Shown: piece after piece, positions 13,741 through 26,638 of the stretch | How positions within the stretch are numbered: position 1 is the first letter of the stretch | How the letters are laid out: each line of letters starts with the position of its first letter | Made by a program: the position numbers and the translations under genes | From: Zygaena filipendulae | Taxonomy: Eukaryota; Arthropoda; Insecta; Lepidoptera; Zygaenidae | Direction of reading: 5' to 3' | DNA: 64,000 bases | NCBI GenBank assembly: GCA_907165275.2 | Contig: OU015652.1 | Coordinates: 2,867,001 to 2,931,000, forward strand | The notes under the pieces: generated by a model | What the model was told of the DNA's origin: nothing | Databases searched by the model: none | The model's input: only the letters and a program-made list of their open reading frames with translations

Positions 13741-14449
13741 AAGCGTTTTTTTTTTCTCGTATATGCATTTCTGAAGCTGTTAGAAGTTTAGAACGAACTG
13801 GAAGTTAAGATATTTTAAGTTTAAAGAACTGTTTAATACTAAAATTTCTCGATGAGATCGAGTATCTGCGTTTTACTCTACAAATTATCGTTTAGTGCGT
13901 TAACGTCACCTTTTTTCTATAATATGGTAAATGATGAAAATGAAAATCACTTCTAGCCGGGAATGAGCGTAAACAATTTATCGTAGGGCGGGTCGATCAT
14001 CAAAAGAGACGCTTTTCAACGCATCACATCAAACGTAACCTCGAACAACAATCAAACAAACAGATCGACTGTTTTAATATAACATTGCAAAGCTACCGTT
14101 GACTTATGTATAAGGCTTCCGTTCTATTTACACACATCCAATGTACCCCGCGGCTAATGAATTCACGCTCGCAAGAAGGTAACACTTGGGAGATCAAAAG
14201 ATATGCATATTAGTTAACATTCACTGGAATATCAACTCTACCACTGATGATATGCAGATAAGTTTACAATGACAGTTTTAGATTTGTAATAAATCAATGT
14301 ATACATGGATAGTTGAAAAAAAAAACATTTAGATATCAATTTAAAAATATACAGAGGTGAAAATTGTTTTTAATAACTACCAGTGGCGAAGGGTGAAATA
14401 TTGAGAGAGGGAAGCCGGAAATCTACTTTAATTTCAACTTATTAAACTA

Positions 14450-14550
14450 CTAGGTAGCTGTTCCCCGCGGTTTCACCCGCGATAAGTTCGGAGTTCCCGC
14501 GGGAATTTCGGTATAAAAAATAATTAATTAATAATAATTAGTAATTCCCT
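14450..14550 (+). repeat. SINE-like element, 5' half
   Basis: GTAGCTGTTCCCCGCGGTTT, CACCCGCGATAAGTTCGG, TTCCCGCGGGAATTTCGGTA, then loss of similarity in AT-rich DNA with only CCCTGTACCCCTGACAACG of the 3' part remaining. Confidence 0.75.
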
Positions 14551-14883
14551 GTACCCCTGACAACGTTCTCAATTATGGTAGAGAGAGATGTTGCGTCTGA
14601 AGGGAAGCCGGTGGGAATCGGCTTCTATGGTACCTTCGCCACTGATAACTACATAGATAACAAAGTAAGTACTAAATATTTTGCGTCCCTATACTTATTT
14701 AATAGTATCAAATGTTTTACGTGCCTTTTGAAGATTACTCGTGAAACAATATACCTACTTACTATTCAGAAAATATCTGATTGAAATCATGGTAACGTTA
14801 GAGTAGAAAAGGGCGGGATTAATAATGTATGTGTAATAGTAGTTTAGTGCTGTAATAGTGTTGAAAACAAACGTTTATAAAAT

Positions 14884-15085
14884 ACTAGCTGTGCTCCGCG
14901 ATTTCACCCGCGGTAATTTCGAAGTTCCCGCGGGAATTCCGGGATAAAAAGTACCCTATGTCCTTCTCTGTACTCTTGACAACGTGCATGCCAAATTTCA
15001 TCCAAATCCGTTCAGCCGTTTTTGCGTGATTGAATAACAAACATCCAAACATCCACACTTTCACATCACTATCACTACATAGTAT
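14884..15085 (+). repeat. SINE-like element, near full length
   Basis: Full order present: CTAGCTGTGCTCCGCGATTT, GAATTCCGGGATAAAAAGTA, CCTATGTCCTTCTCTG, TTTCATCCAAATCCGTTCAG, CGTTTTTGCGTGATTG, AACAAACATCC. Its expected tail TTTATAATATTAGTAGGAT is found only at about 15277, beyond an opposite-strand copy, so the next element seems to have inserted into this one. Confidence 0.85.
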
Positions 15086-15089
15086 AAAA

Positions 15090-15276
15090 TAAAGTCGCTT
15101 TCTCTGTCCCTATATCTCTATGTATGCTTAAATCTTTAAAACTACGCGACGGATTTTGATGCGGATTTCACCAATAGATAGAGAGATTCATGAGGAAGGT
15201 TTATAACTATATTTGATTCTGGAATTCCCGCGGTAACGCCGAAATTACCGCGGGTGAAACCGCGCGGGCCAGCTAG
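15090..15276 (-). repeat. SINE-like element, minus strand, nested in the previous copy
   Basis: Reads on the minus strand from CTAGCTGGCCCGCGCGGTTT (complement of 15257-15276) to the 3' part near 15090. It is followed directly by TTTATAATATTAGTAGGAT, the missing tail of the copy at 14884. Confidence 0.8.
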
Positions 15277-15737
15277 TTTATAATATTAGTAGGATAACAC
15301 TAACACTTTATATCACACACATTGGGTGGCAAAAACTTTTGGATATTATAATTATAATCAACAAATGTCTTCCGAAAGAAAGAACTACATAATGTACGTA
15401 TTTAGTTACTATATTCTAAAGAAAGCTTTAATCACTGGCATATTTTGTCACTATAACTTCTATAGTTGTAAGGTCAAGATCAAATCAAGTTGCAATTGAA
15501 ATATTGATGCAATAATATCTGGTTTCGCACAATGCCACGTTAAACAAACCGAACCGTTTGAATATTTATCGAATTGTAACAACGAACGATTCTGTTTTAT
15601 CCACAATTTGCACATCATTTATTTGAGGCATCTACAGTGAAATACTACAATATATTTTAGATGAATTTCCGTGAAGGAGCGAAGTATCTTTAATTGATAT
15701 GTTAGATTAGGTTAGTAACTAGTTTAGGTTTCTCCTT

Positions 15738-16120
15738 ATACTAACTGTCCCCCGCGGTTCCACCCACTCTATAGTCGGCAGGCCAATTATGTAACATTTC
15801 TTGCTATCGTATTTCAGTTTTTATCAGAAAAATAGCGATTTTGTGATTAATTAATCATGTTAAGACAGCTTCAACTTTTGAAGTATGTTAATTTTGGTTG
15901 ATTGCACGATATTGTAGGTGTCAAAACGTGCAAATTATTGTAATCGTAAAACCGTCATGTTTTTGATTGAAACCGAAAAATTATAGAAACAAATATCTTT
16001 TTTGTACCCCTGACAAACGTATATACGTATACGTATACAATATTTCATAATGATCGGTTCAGTAGTTAAGGCGTGAAAGCATAATAAACAAACACACATT
16101 TACATTTATAATATTGATTT
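15738..16120 (+). repeat. SINE-like element, degenerate and interrupted
   Basis: Head TAACTGTCCCCCGCGGTTC at 15741 and 3' part (TTTGTACCCCTGACAA near 16000, GGTTCAGTAGTTAAGGCG, TTTATAATATTGATTTAGTA) are separated by about 230 bp of other sequence, so either an insertion or two fragments. Confidence 0.55.
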
Positions 16121-16933
16121 AGTATTGTGCGATTTGATTTTGTAGAGTCAGCAACTGTTATTTCGCTTTTGGTGCTGAACTAGCAATCTTCTAAGTTTAT
16201 AAATTCAAATATTCGTCCATCATCTTCGGGATGTAAAACGAAGGGAGTTTCGTAAAGACATACGCCTCGTATCCAGTCATACAGCCATTGATGAATATGA
16301 AAAGAAGATCTTACGAAATTACAAATTCATAAACCTACGCCCACTGTTTCATTGTATTTGTTATTTCCTGTCAAACAAAATCGTGATATTACAAATGACG
16401 TGTAGGCCATAGAAACATGATGCAGGTATTGATGTTAAACAAGACGAAGTGTGAAATATTATACCAACTCGGGCATTATATAGCATTCCGAAATTAATTA
16501 ACAACAGAATGTTGACTTATGTTGTTATTCAGGAGCTCGAACAAACAACACTGTAAAGTATTAAATCACAGTCCAATTCTTCTATGTCATTTATAAAAGA
16601 ATTTACTATAACAGTAGGTAATAATGAATTTTCTTTGTATTTTATTAATTTTTATTGATACTGATTTTTATTATTGTAATTTAAATTTAATTTATTTTAA
16701 ACTCAAATTGTATTAAATATCAATTAACTTAATTGTTATTAAGGAATAAACAAGGCTTTAATAATAAAAGAAGGAACAATATAATTAATCTATAAGTATA
16801 AATAAATCTTTATTGTGAAAAATTAAATACAGTTTTACTATAGTTTTGCACTCGTATTGTCCTCAATTACAATTACGCTAGAGTGTAACTGTATTTCAGA
16901 AGCTAAAATTTGTATATCTATAATTATCTTATA

Positions 16934-17112
16934 CATATATAAAAATGAATTGCTGTTCGTTTGTCTCGCTAAAACTCGAGAATGACTGGACCCAATTGGC
17001 TAATTTAGATCTTGAAAGATTTGTGGAAGTTCAGGGAAGGTTTAAACGCTGAGAATTTGGGAGTTCCTGCGGGAATTCCGAACTTCACGCAGGTGAAACC
17101 GCAGGGCACAGA
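16934..17112 (-). repeat. SINE-like element, minus strand
   Basis: Minus-strand head corresponds to GGTGAAACCGCAGGGCAC on the + strand near 17092; the GAGTTCCTGCGGGAATTCCG block and the 3' TGTCTCGCTAAAACTCGAG are present. Confidence 0.75.
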
Positions 17113-17559
17113 GTTAGCATAACTGTCAACAATATATTTTAATTTTGAAAATGGAAAAACGCTTGCGGCACGTCCCGTCGGCTTCCGGAGTGCGCCGGCG
17201 CCGACCCATACGCGTTCCGACACTGACCCGTTCTCACGCTGACCAACATTCACAGGAAATGCACCGGCTATGTGAATATCTTTCACGGCATGTGCTATTT
17301 AGAACGATTAATCACTGGCAATGGTGATAAGAACTAACCTATATCAAGTTAAGTCTCCAAAATACGAGTGAGATTTCTTGGTTTTTGTTTTTTATTCCAC
17401 TGGAACCATTTTTGTAAAACCATAGTTTCAATTGATGAATGAAACTAATCTCATATAGTGTTTTTTTTCTATATTATGATTATAAAAATCTTCAATTTGT
17501 AGGTGAAATTTGTGCTAAATTATTATTATTTTATTTTTTGAAGAACTATGAAAATAAGT

Positions 17560-17972
17560 TTTTCATTACTCATACTCGGAAAGTAGGTCTGAAGTTGCCT
17601 GAGAAGCGGGTTGAAAGTAACCCTTTTCAGCCCTAGGGCGAATCGCTTTCAACTGACAACTGTCAAATTATTAAAAAAAAAACTAGGTCTATTTTCACAT
17701 GTTCCAACTTTCTATACAGCCAGCGCGATGTACAATTGAAATAACGTAAAGTTTAAGTAGGTATTAATTAAAATAAAATTTTTTCTTTAGCTAATTCCTA
17801 TTTTTATTTTTACTTTCCTTGCATTCGTAATGAAAAGCACAGTGTTATCCTCGGGAGAAAGACTTATTTAGTCCCTCGATCTATTGGCGCCCTCGCCACG
17901 CTCGGGCGCCAAACCCCGTCTCGGGACCAAATAAGTTACTTTCACCCCTAGGATAACAATGTACTATTTTAC
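17560..17972. repeat. Interspersed repeat copy 2, GTTATCCT hairpin family
   Basis: Matches 2434-2794 through TCATACTCGGAAAGTAGG, GAAGTTGCCTGAGAAGCG and GATAACAATGTACTATTTT. It has lost a short internal piece and carries an extra foldback (17862-17936) within its right-end hairpin. Confidence 0.75.
17862..17936. repeat. GC-rich perfect-looking foldback nested in repeat
   Basis: Left arm ACTTATTTAGTCCCTCGATC ... TTGGCGCC pairs with right arm GGCGCCAAACCCCGTCTCGG ... CCAAATAAG, arms about 30 nt with a short loop around GAGGGC/GCTCGGGC. A stand-alone foldback unit inserted in, or part of, the host repeat. Confidence 0.75.
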
Positions 17973-20500
17973 TTTCTAAAAATATTCAATCGTATATTTC
18001 ATTTGTTCACAGGTAATTGAATAATCTGTCTTTTAATAACAAGAGTGTCGCATTGTTTGCGGTAAGTTGAAAGGCTATCCTTGTGTTGCACAAAAACGCA
18101 TAATGGACATTGAAAAAAAAAAATGGTTAAGAATTTCTAAGTTACTTGGAACACAATTTAACAATTCTCAGTGGTAAAAATTAAAGAGTAATGTAGGTAC
18201 CTATATGTCATACAATGTAAGTGAAATAACGGATTTCAGCTGCATGGCATGTCCACTGTTACAAACATTGTTCGTTCTGCCTGCCATCAGTCCGTTGCGC
18301 CGCGCTGGTTCGCGTCGCTGCGTCTACGCAACACCCTATATTTAACCACTCAAGGGTTTCCTACTCGGTGTTTATTAAAATATACATGTTAACCCATTTG
18401 TTTATATCAAACACGTGTTGAGTTCACTGAACTCTTCTAAAAATATTTGCTATATTTCGGGTAAATTCTACAATTTTTCCATTCCGCTTCACGAGCTAAT
18501 TTAAATTGCCAGGTGACTTCTGCGGCAAGCATATGAGTTAATACTGTTAACCGTAATAAGATACTACACTCGGCTTGGTAAAAACATGCTTTCTATTTAA
18601 TGGTTCTATCTAACCTGTTAAACTCGCTGTCTTGTCAATAGCGACCTCGATCGTACATGGTCATTATATTATTAAAAGCAAATCCAATCTAACCTAGCTA
18701 TTTAATTTAATACCACCAACTCTATTATCGAATTATAATCTTGACACCATAAATAATAGCAGGAAACATGACCAGACCTAAACAATTTGTTCTTTACTCA
18801 TTTTACTACAAATCTTAATTAAAATTAATATTATTACTATACTTTTATTATATGTGTCAACAATAAATATAAATTTATCTCATGTGTAGCTGATGTGAGT
18901 AGGTAGTAGAGGTAAATTGAGTAACGGTTAGGTAAAAGTTTTTGGAACTTATCTTCCAATATCTTAAGACATTAATACTGTAGTCAAGTACATCAGTTTC
19001 TTAAAAAGCTAAACTAAGTAAATAGATTTATTTAAACGAAGGCCCTTAATACTAAGCCCAGTTACCTAACTACATAGTTGAATAATAATTTTAACCATAT
19101 TTTTTTAAATTTCTGTGTTTAATGTAGCTGCCTAATCTTGACTATACTCGAAAAACAGAACAGGTATAATATAATGTAATAATATTACGTTTCGTGCTAC
19201 GTAAAAAAAACCATCGCACAAGTATATTCAACAATGGCCTCGCTGATTTTCACTCCATACATTATTGCGACACGAAATGACCACTTGCATGTGACCGCTG
19301 CAGGTAATTACTTTAAACTCTCCTATTGTTGTTTGCCCTCACGAAATAACCAAAATTGTTCTAACTGCGATCAACGTGCGCTCAATTCATTATGCATTCT
19401 ATCTGTATCACAATAAAGAACAAATCGGTGAGTTGGAGTAGTGACTTTTTCATGCAAGAAAAGTGTTTATATGCGGTGAAATGCGTACTAGTAATTTATG
19501 GGAATTGAATTCGTGATGAAACGTTGGTATTTTGTAACGTGTGGACAACCGCATATGTTTCAGAACGCTTTATTGTTTAGCTGTCACTTAGAAATTACAT
19601 CACGTGATGTATTGTGTTGGACATCCGACGAGTTGGGATTGGTTGTGCATCAACACTGCATTAACTGTTTTGGAATCACCCGGAGGCTGATCAGGAATTT
19701 ATAAAAACACTTTAACCGAACAGTTAAAGTTTAACCAAAATATTACGCTAAGTAGGTATATCTACATTTCGTATCACGTTGATTATTTTACCTTGGAGAA
19801 TAATATTGGCTCGCATTTGACAGAAATTGAACGCGTTAGGTCCTTAAAAGGAAACTAAAATAGGATCATTTTGAAATAGCGCGATTGGTCTCCTTACATA
19901 TTATGTATTTCACACCTCTCTGCCGTGTTTACTTCTTCTGTTTTGTTTCACTATAGGAAAAATCATTGGTGTCGTCATGTTCTAATTCTGGGCATATTAA
20001 AAATAATGGTCGTATAATATATTGTATCCATTTTCTTTGATAATATCATTACAATAGAGACCGGCTCTCTAGACACGGAAACCGCATAAGTTATAAAGCT
20101 CAACTTAACCAGTTACCGAATGGAGACATAAAATTGGCGTGATCACGAGCTCATGTCATAATAAGCAGCAATCTATTTATCGACATATCCTGATATATAT
20201 CAATGGTATTGTTTGTGGAAAAGACACGTTCAATCCATAGGCTACACACGACTTAAGACAATACGGAACGTACAGTCGACATAAAAACTCAAAACATAGG
20301 TACCTAGTTATAGTAAAAATTATCATCAACACTTAGCCAAACCTACTGAAATCCTTTTCGAATTTCGAAAACAAAATAATTGTTGTCTTTACTGAAATGA
20401 ATCCAAATTTCGAATTTGATTCCGGTTTTGACTAATTAATAACCCAGCCTGACTCTGTACACTCATCATTTAGGCGTATAAGGCGTCTTTTAATAAGTAA
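17973..20500. other. No gene seen; AT-rich non-coding DNA
   Basis: Short frames only (at most 68 codons). A small GC-richer patch at 18285-18345 has no recognised features. Confidence 0.55.
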
Positions 20501-20822
20501 GCATGACGACTACTATTAATTTTTAGTCCGTCTTGTAGATTAATAAAAAATATTGGACACGTATATTTCCTTTTTTTACGCATTCAAAATATAACGGCGA
20601 CACATTGAGATGAAATTCTGAGTGACGTCACACCTAGGTACACTTTATACTTAGCTATGACGTCGCGACCTCCCACTCCTAAACTTTAATGTGTCTTATC
20701 ACTTTTATCTAAGTATTTTTTCAATAGTTCGAAAGAGCAAAAAATTGTATACATTATTTTCTTACTATCTAACTGACGGACTAAAAATAATTAAGATTTT
20801 TATACCTTGTCATCATGCCCAT
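20501..20822 (+). mobile_element. CRE-bearing MITE, copy A
   Basis: About 320 bp, diverged copy of a five-member family. Conserved blocks: TTAGTCCGTCTTGTAGATTA, AATATTGGACACGTAT, ATAACGGCGA, TGACGTCA at 20623, CCTAAACTTTAATG and ACGGACTAAAAAT, ending in CATCATGCCCATT. The inverted end is GCATGACGACTA against the complement of TGTCATCATGCCC. Confidence 0.8.
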
Positions 20823-21310
20823 TCTACTAAAACTTGATACGCTCTATCTTTGTTTGTCTTCTCCTTCTTTCTTAATTTGTCGAAGCATGTGTTGACAAAG
20901 ACTCAGCAGACGTACTTGATGCAGAAATCAAGTTAATCTACTATGGATGGCATATACATATATATGTATATATACCGAGAAATGATAGTATAACTAGGCG
21001 AGATATGCGAGTATTTGTTTTGCTGATAGTACGAATGATGTCATACTGATTTAATAGTCTGTTCGCCCCGCGTATGTCAGTAGTTTTAATTACTTCATTC
21101 ATTATGATGTCACGGTGCTTGAAGAGTTCTCATAGTAAATATTATTTAGATCGACCGCGTAATGAGCGTCTCGTATTGCTGCGCCATAGTTGAACGTTGG
21201 CTTGGTGCCAAGTGCCAATATCAACGGCGGCTTTTGATACAACGGGATGTCTTATTGATTATTCTGAATAATTATTTTCAGTGATCTTAAGTCATATCAT
21301 TCATCAAAGT

Positions 21311-21460
21311 ACTAGGTATATAATCCTTCCTATTAAATTTGTGAGTTTATTTGTTTGTGACGCTTTTACGCCATAACAACGTAGGTTGGTCAACCGATTA
21401 TCACGATTTGCGTACACGTTGTCAGGAGTTATCCCGAAACTCCCGCGAGAACTCCGAAAG
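21311..21460 (-). repeat. SINE-like element, minus strand, 3' portion
   Basis: On + the tail complement ATAATCCTTCCTATTAAATT, GTTTGTGACGCTTTTACG, then ATCCCGAAACTCCCGCGAGA; the CTAGCTGT head is missing. Confidence 0.55.
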
Positions 21461-21719
21461 AAATTATTTATAATGAATAGATTCTTTAAATAGATCCTTG
21501 TTATGAGTCCACACCTTAGCCTAGCTGTAGAGCATGTTGCATATTTATCGTCAATTTCACGGTAGGTACGTGTTATAGCGGGCGAGCCGTGCTATTTCAC
21601 ACTTCGGCTCGTCGGTCGGTTAGAAGCAATCACTACAGTACATCTCGCGATTGTACTCTTCCCATTGTTACGGACGATACACACAGACTAGACGAACACA
21701 ACTTCGATATTGTAATTTA

Positions 21720-21870
21720 CTAGCTGCGTTAAATTACTTCCCACGGAGATAAGAAGCACTCTCCTCTGTAAGGTGTAAGATGCAACGTTGATGCAAAATT
21801 TCATGGTGATCTGTTGAAAAGTTGATGCGTTATCACGCATAACAAACAAACTCACATTCGCATTTAGGAA
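21720..21870 (+). repeat. SINE-like element, degenerate
   Basis: CTAGCTGCGTTAAATTAC head, CTCTCCTCTGTAAGG, ATTTCATGGTGATCTGTTGA, AACAAACAAACTCACATTCG. Middle blocks eroded. Confidence 0.5.
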
Positions 21871-22199
21871 AATATGTTTCCCGCAGTTTCAATAATTTGC
21901 ATTTTACGAGTATTCTTCATAAAAGCTATGAACTCGTTTATAACCTCAGTGTTTATTTATGTACATTGTAATTTGTAAGTAATAAGAACCTTGCGATATG
22001 GGTTAGATACTAGTCATAAATTTAATTATTTTTAACAGATAAGATCAAAAAATTTCTCGTTTTTATGTCCGTATGTCCGAAATGGTTACTTGACTAAAAA
22101 GTACCTTCTTAACATTCAATGCACAATGTTTGTTAAGAGAGTACCTAGATTTCAAATCAACATAGGCTATTTTTTAACCGACCGCGACACCAAGAGAAG

Positions 22200-22262
22200 T
22201 GTCTACATCCCGCGGAAAAATCCAAGACCACGCACGCGGATGAAGCCGCGGGCACAGCTATA
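22200..22262 (-). repeat. SINE-like element, minus strand, head fragment
   Basis: GCGGATGAAGCCGCGGGCAC AGCTA on the + strand is the complement of the family head; only about 60 bp remain. Confidence 0.6.
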
Positions 22263-23391
22263 TTGAATTAAATAGTATTGTACGTAATAAATAGCTGTGG
22301 TTTTATTATGGCTGCTATAAACGTTGTTTATGGCACGATTGATATTTGAAGTTGGAACGAGTCGAGGATCTATTAGAAACTTTTTGCTTTTGCCTATTAA
22401 TCTACAGGTAGCTAAAATGTTTAGACAGCTAATAACCACCGATGTAATAAATTAATATCATGATTGACATCCTACGTGACCGTATGTACGTTGTCACGGA
22501 ACAAGCCTTGAAAACTTTTATGGCTGGCAATATACAAAAAAAAAACAGCACTCGGCAAAAAGTTAAGGGCAAGTTACGAAAAACATCGTTAAAATTGATT
22601 AGATTTTTTTTCTGTGTACAAATTATCCTCTACATTGATAAATGATAAGTGAGTTAGCGAATAGGAACATGACATTGATGTGAATGAACTACCCGTATGT
22701 AACAAATGTTTTTTTTTTACCATGCACGATGCTTTAAAAAGTTCTACGCTTAAATTCTTTAAAGAGATCATTATCCGTAACATAATTGAGGAACCGTGAA
22801 CTTTACGGTGGAATAGATTAAAATAATTGTTTTTGTAAGAGCTTTGTTCGAAATCTGTACAACAATAAGTTGAATTTCAAACGTCTTCATCAAATATCGT
22901 TGGTCGATAAATAAAAAAACTTTTGGCGCAACTGCAATAACCAATAATTTCATAACTCCAGTTATCTTGTCTATTGTATTTGATTTATAATATAATAATA
23001 ACTTTTGGCTATGTTTTGCTCATACATTATTCGCTTTTCATACTTGGAAAGTTTATGTTTAAGCTCAGTGTAAGCGGACTATATTGCTCTCTTGTATTTT
23101 AGTTGTCATCTTGTCTTGGAAATATTTATTTAAAAAGTTACGTCTTAACTGTTTGCTTTATATTATCTTCATGATCTATAAAATACCGTATCACATGGGT
23201 TGGCTTGACGGTAATGCCTTTAAATAAGTTTATATTCTAATAAAAGTGCAACAATTCACAGTCTCCGAAGAAACCCACTAGCTAGCTAGCAACAATTCAT
23301 TGCTGCACGTAAAGTTTTCACGATCTTTACTCTACAATGTCTCGGTCAGTGGCGCGGGCGTTACCAAGGTGTAAGTAGGTATGAGTTAAGA

Positions 23392-23549
23392 AGGGTTCAC
23401 ACGGGTCGATTTTCGCCGTGCGGGTAGTCGCTTCACAAATCGCCTCACCGAGCCGCCTAGACAAGACCTAGCCAAATTGCCATTTAGACGGTCGATTTTC
23501 GCCAAGCGGCGTAAAAATCGTGCGGCTTTAGTCACCCGTGTAAACCCCA
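23392..23549. mobile_element. About 160-bp MITE with GGGTTCACACGGGT ends
   Basis: The left end AGGGTTCACACGGGTCGA and right end TCACCCGTGTAAACCCC are inverted copies. GTCGATTTTCGCC occurs twice inside (near 23405 and 23482) and CGATTTTTACGCCGC once in reverse, so the body is partly self-complementary and should fold. No ORF. Confidence 0.75.
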
Positions 23550-24289
23550 CTTTAAAAATAATATAATCCTAATGTTATAAATGCAATTAATAATTGTTTG
23601 TTTATATTGTGGCGACTCCTACGCCACAAGGCACGAATTACAACGAAGCGACGAGTACTGGCTTATGGAAGTCCTGAATCGCGCTAATGCCCGCGCTACA
23701 ATATGTTTGTGTGTGGGGACGGCTATTTCCTGTTTGATTTAATAGTTATTTGAGGTCTACTTGAAACCAGGGAGTTAGGTGAAACTGCGAGGAAAATATC
23801 GCGTAATTTTTTTTTCAGCAAGAAACAGTGTAAAAATGCGAGAAAGCTGAGTTAAATTAATTAAGATATGTTTCTCCGCTAAAATATATTAGGTATCTTA
23901 AAATGAATCAGTAGAATTTCACAGATCAAACAGAGATTAACATATTAAGCTGAAAGATATCTATGCATAATTGCATATTGAGAAATTTTACGTGAGATTA
24001 GCGGAGAGGGGAGGGAGATCGAGAAAAATCTCACGACATCGGGTCGAAAAGTCTCACCTTATATAGTAAATTAATGGATGCCCCTTTTTACTTTTAGTTA
24101 CCTACGCACAGTTAAAATGTTACTTTAACGTAAACAAACCTGTAATACTGTTGTTTTATTCTAATACTTATTTTCAATTCTAATTAAATTTGCAAGAAAA
24201 TATAAACAAAAAACATCATATCCCTTAGTATATTTACTATGAATAATGTACTAATTTTAAAGTAGCTTAACGTGTGTTTAAAATTAACT

Positions 24290-24378
24290 CGTCGATAAAT
24301 TCTTGTGTCGCCTCTATGTCGATAAAAAATGGACAGTTTAATTTATCGATACCTCGTTTATCGACGTTTATCGATTTA
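24290..24378. promoter_or_regulatory. Cluster of TATCGAT/TATCGAC motifs
   Basis: Five TTTATCGA-type or reverse-complement motifs in 89 bp: GTCGATAAAT, GTCGATAAAA, TTTATCGATA, TTTATCGACG and TTTATCGATT. TATCGATA is the DRE core bound by DREF and BEAF-32 in Drosophila. Whether moths use it at this site is unknown; it could be a small regulatory or boundary element. Confidence 0.3.
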
Positions 24379-24699
24379 CTTATGCGTTATGCTTGAGCTT
24401 TTTAACGCGTCGACGTAATTGCTGCACATTATAAAGCTGTTTATCACGAAGCTATTTGTACATGTTTATACGGTACAGTAATTGCAATCACAAGTAGACT
24501 AGTAGTATACCAGTTTCACCACATTTTATTCCATTTCCACAATTGAAAATACCGGCAAGGCTAATAATTCGACATTCGAAATCAACACAAAGTTGAAACG
24601 AAGCTTTATATCTTAATTACAATCGTATTCCAAAGTCATTCAATCACAGTTTAGTATAGGTTAAATGTTGTGTCTATTTAACGATTGCTGAAACTTTAA

Positions 24700-24955
24700 G
24701 TGCCTGCGCACATTATGCGACATGTCGATGCGTCTTGTCGAAACGACTTGTCGTCGCTACAAGCGACAGCTCTGCGTCTTGTCGCCGCGACTTCACCGCG
24801 AACGAACGAACGCGCTCCGACTCCCCTAGATTGTCGTTGCGGCTCTGCAACTCTGACACCAACTGTGCGTAGCTTTGAACAAAATATTTTGAAAATTGTA
24901 GACCGCAGCCTGTAGTCGCTTTAGTCGTCGCGTGTCGCATAGTGTGCGCTGGCTC
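24700..24955. mobile_element. 256-bp MITE with 28-bp inverted ends
   Basis: The left end GTGCCTGCGCACATTATGCG and the complement of the right end, GAGCCAGCGCACACTATGCG, match over about 25 of 28 positions. TA flanks the right end and lies two bases off the left. The interior is GC-rich with repeated CTTGTCG/CGACAAG motifs. The frames of 71 and 110 codons here are by-products of the repeat. Confidence 0.82.
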
Positions 24956-25561
24956 TAGACAAGGTTTGATTAGACCAAAAACCGATAAATTTATGCCCAA
25001 CTTTACTGCAGATAAGATTGGTAATTTACGAGTAACTTTAGTCAATAAATATTGTATTAAACCTTAATTATTAACCTAAGGTAAGTTATAGACAAATAGG
25101 CTATATTCATGCATAGCAACTACACGAATACGCCTACATTAAAACACTATTTGCTGAGTTAAAAGCATGTAGTGTATACAAAGTATAAACTACATATTTT
25201 GTTAGCTGGCGAATAAACTCATAGGCGGTCGATTTTATAAACATATTCGATTTTAAGATTATATTCTAATTTACGACTTCATAGTAACTATTTGGTATGA
25301 TCATTTATTATTTCCATGTTCACTTTTAAAATATATTTGACTACTTGTATTACAGGTATATTAATTTACTAAACTCTACGTATTTATAGATAAAACTGCA
25401 ATGTTAGGTTAGGTCTTCTAGACATTGACATCCTGCCGCAAGCCGCGAAGGCACTTCATTCTAGCAACTGCAGGGGGATATAGAATAACCAAAGCCCTAA
25501 AGAGTCCAATTACAATCATTTGCATCGTTAAATTTTCTAAATAATTATAATAATCCATCTT

Positions 25562-25740
25562 TATAAATAAGCTATAGCTAATTTTAGGACCCCTCGGTAA
25601 CTAAAAAGTATCCTATTTCTCTCAGGGATAGCGCAGTTTCCTATCAATATTTCTATTTAGAATCGGTTTGGTAGTTCCAGAGATTACCCCTACGTCCAAA
25701 CTCACAAACATTACTCTTTTTAATATTTAGTATAGTCAGA
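25562..25740 (+). repeat. SINE-like element, very degenerate
   Basis: AGCTATAGCTAATTTTAGGA, AAAAAGTATCCTATTTCTC, TCGGTTTGGTAGTTCCAGAG, AACTCACAAACATTACTC in family order, with the GC-rich head lost. Confidence 0.4.
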
Positions 25741-26278
25741 TGATCACGGTTTTTTGTCGCCTCTCTGTCTACTTTGACAGCTCATTTTCTCGTGTTGTCG
25801 TTTACTGCCGTCGATCGGAAACACTGTCACGCCTTGTAGGGTAAAGGCACAACATCTGACGCCTATGCGTGTTACTTCCAAACAACACTGTTACAAATTA
25901 TAAGCAGCCAGCGACCAGTTTTTTATTTTATTTGTTACTTTTTGGCCAGCGCGGTTTCATTAGCGTACACGCTTCATTCTTTATTAAGTATTAAGTATAA
26001 TATAATAAATTGCAGTTTCGATGTTAAATTATTATTACACCCCCTTATCAGTTAAAAATACATTTTCATGTCACAGTCGCTTCTCAATCTAAAGCGATGC
26101 ATAAATAATATTTGGTTCAGTGTCAACTCGTGGGCAATAAAATCGGTCCACCCTTCTTAGCATTCGAATGTGTGATGAGTGAGCAATATTCGAGTGGGCA
26201 ATATTCATTGCTATAGTTGGTACATTAGTTTTAGCCTGTTGGTACATTGCCGTAATTAGATAATCGACGCTATATCTT

Positions 26279-26638
26279 ATGAAATACGTCAACGTGGATT
26301 CGAGAATGTCACAGATGCTTCTAAGTTCTAAGTCACTATTGAGTCATCTACCACAGCTTTCCAGTACATCACTTGAAACATTTCTCCTACTACTTCGGAC
26401 TTTCATACATGTAGTGTTCACCACCTCACAGGAAACCCTCACTAATAGGTATAGATTTATGACCGACTTACCACTACTCCTAGATCCAAGCGCAAGCGCA
26501 CGTCCGCCGAGAAGTTTCTTTATACCCTCTCTGGGTTGCATGAGACATCTACTTAATAGATACAAACACCACAATACAAAAAAATCATGCGTCTGCCATC
26601 TACATCACTCATCATCGTTTACTTTTAAATTCCGATAA
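26279..26638 (+). other. 119-codon open frame, not recognised
   Basis: One of the two longest frames upstream of 47 kb. ATG at 26279, Ser/Leu/His-rich product with no domain, signal peptide or conserved motif I know; the antisense frame is open as well. Codon use is not clearly different from the surroundings. More likely chance than gene. Confidence 0.12.

Noticed and set aside
20940..20985. Palindromic CATATACATATATATGTATAT stretch as a regulatory site
   Set aside because: Low-complexity TA/CA repeat; expected by chance in this base composition.
24700..25045. 71- and 110-codon frames
   Set aside because: They lie in the GC-rich body of a MITE with inverted ends; no transposase motif.
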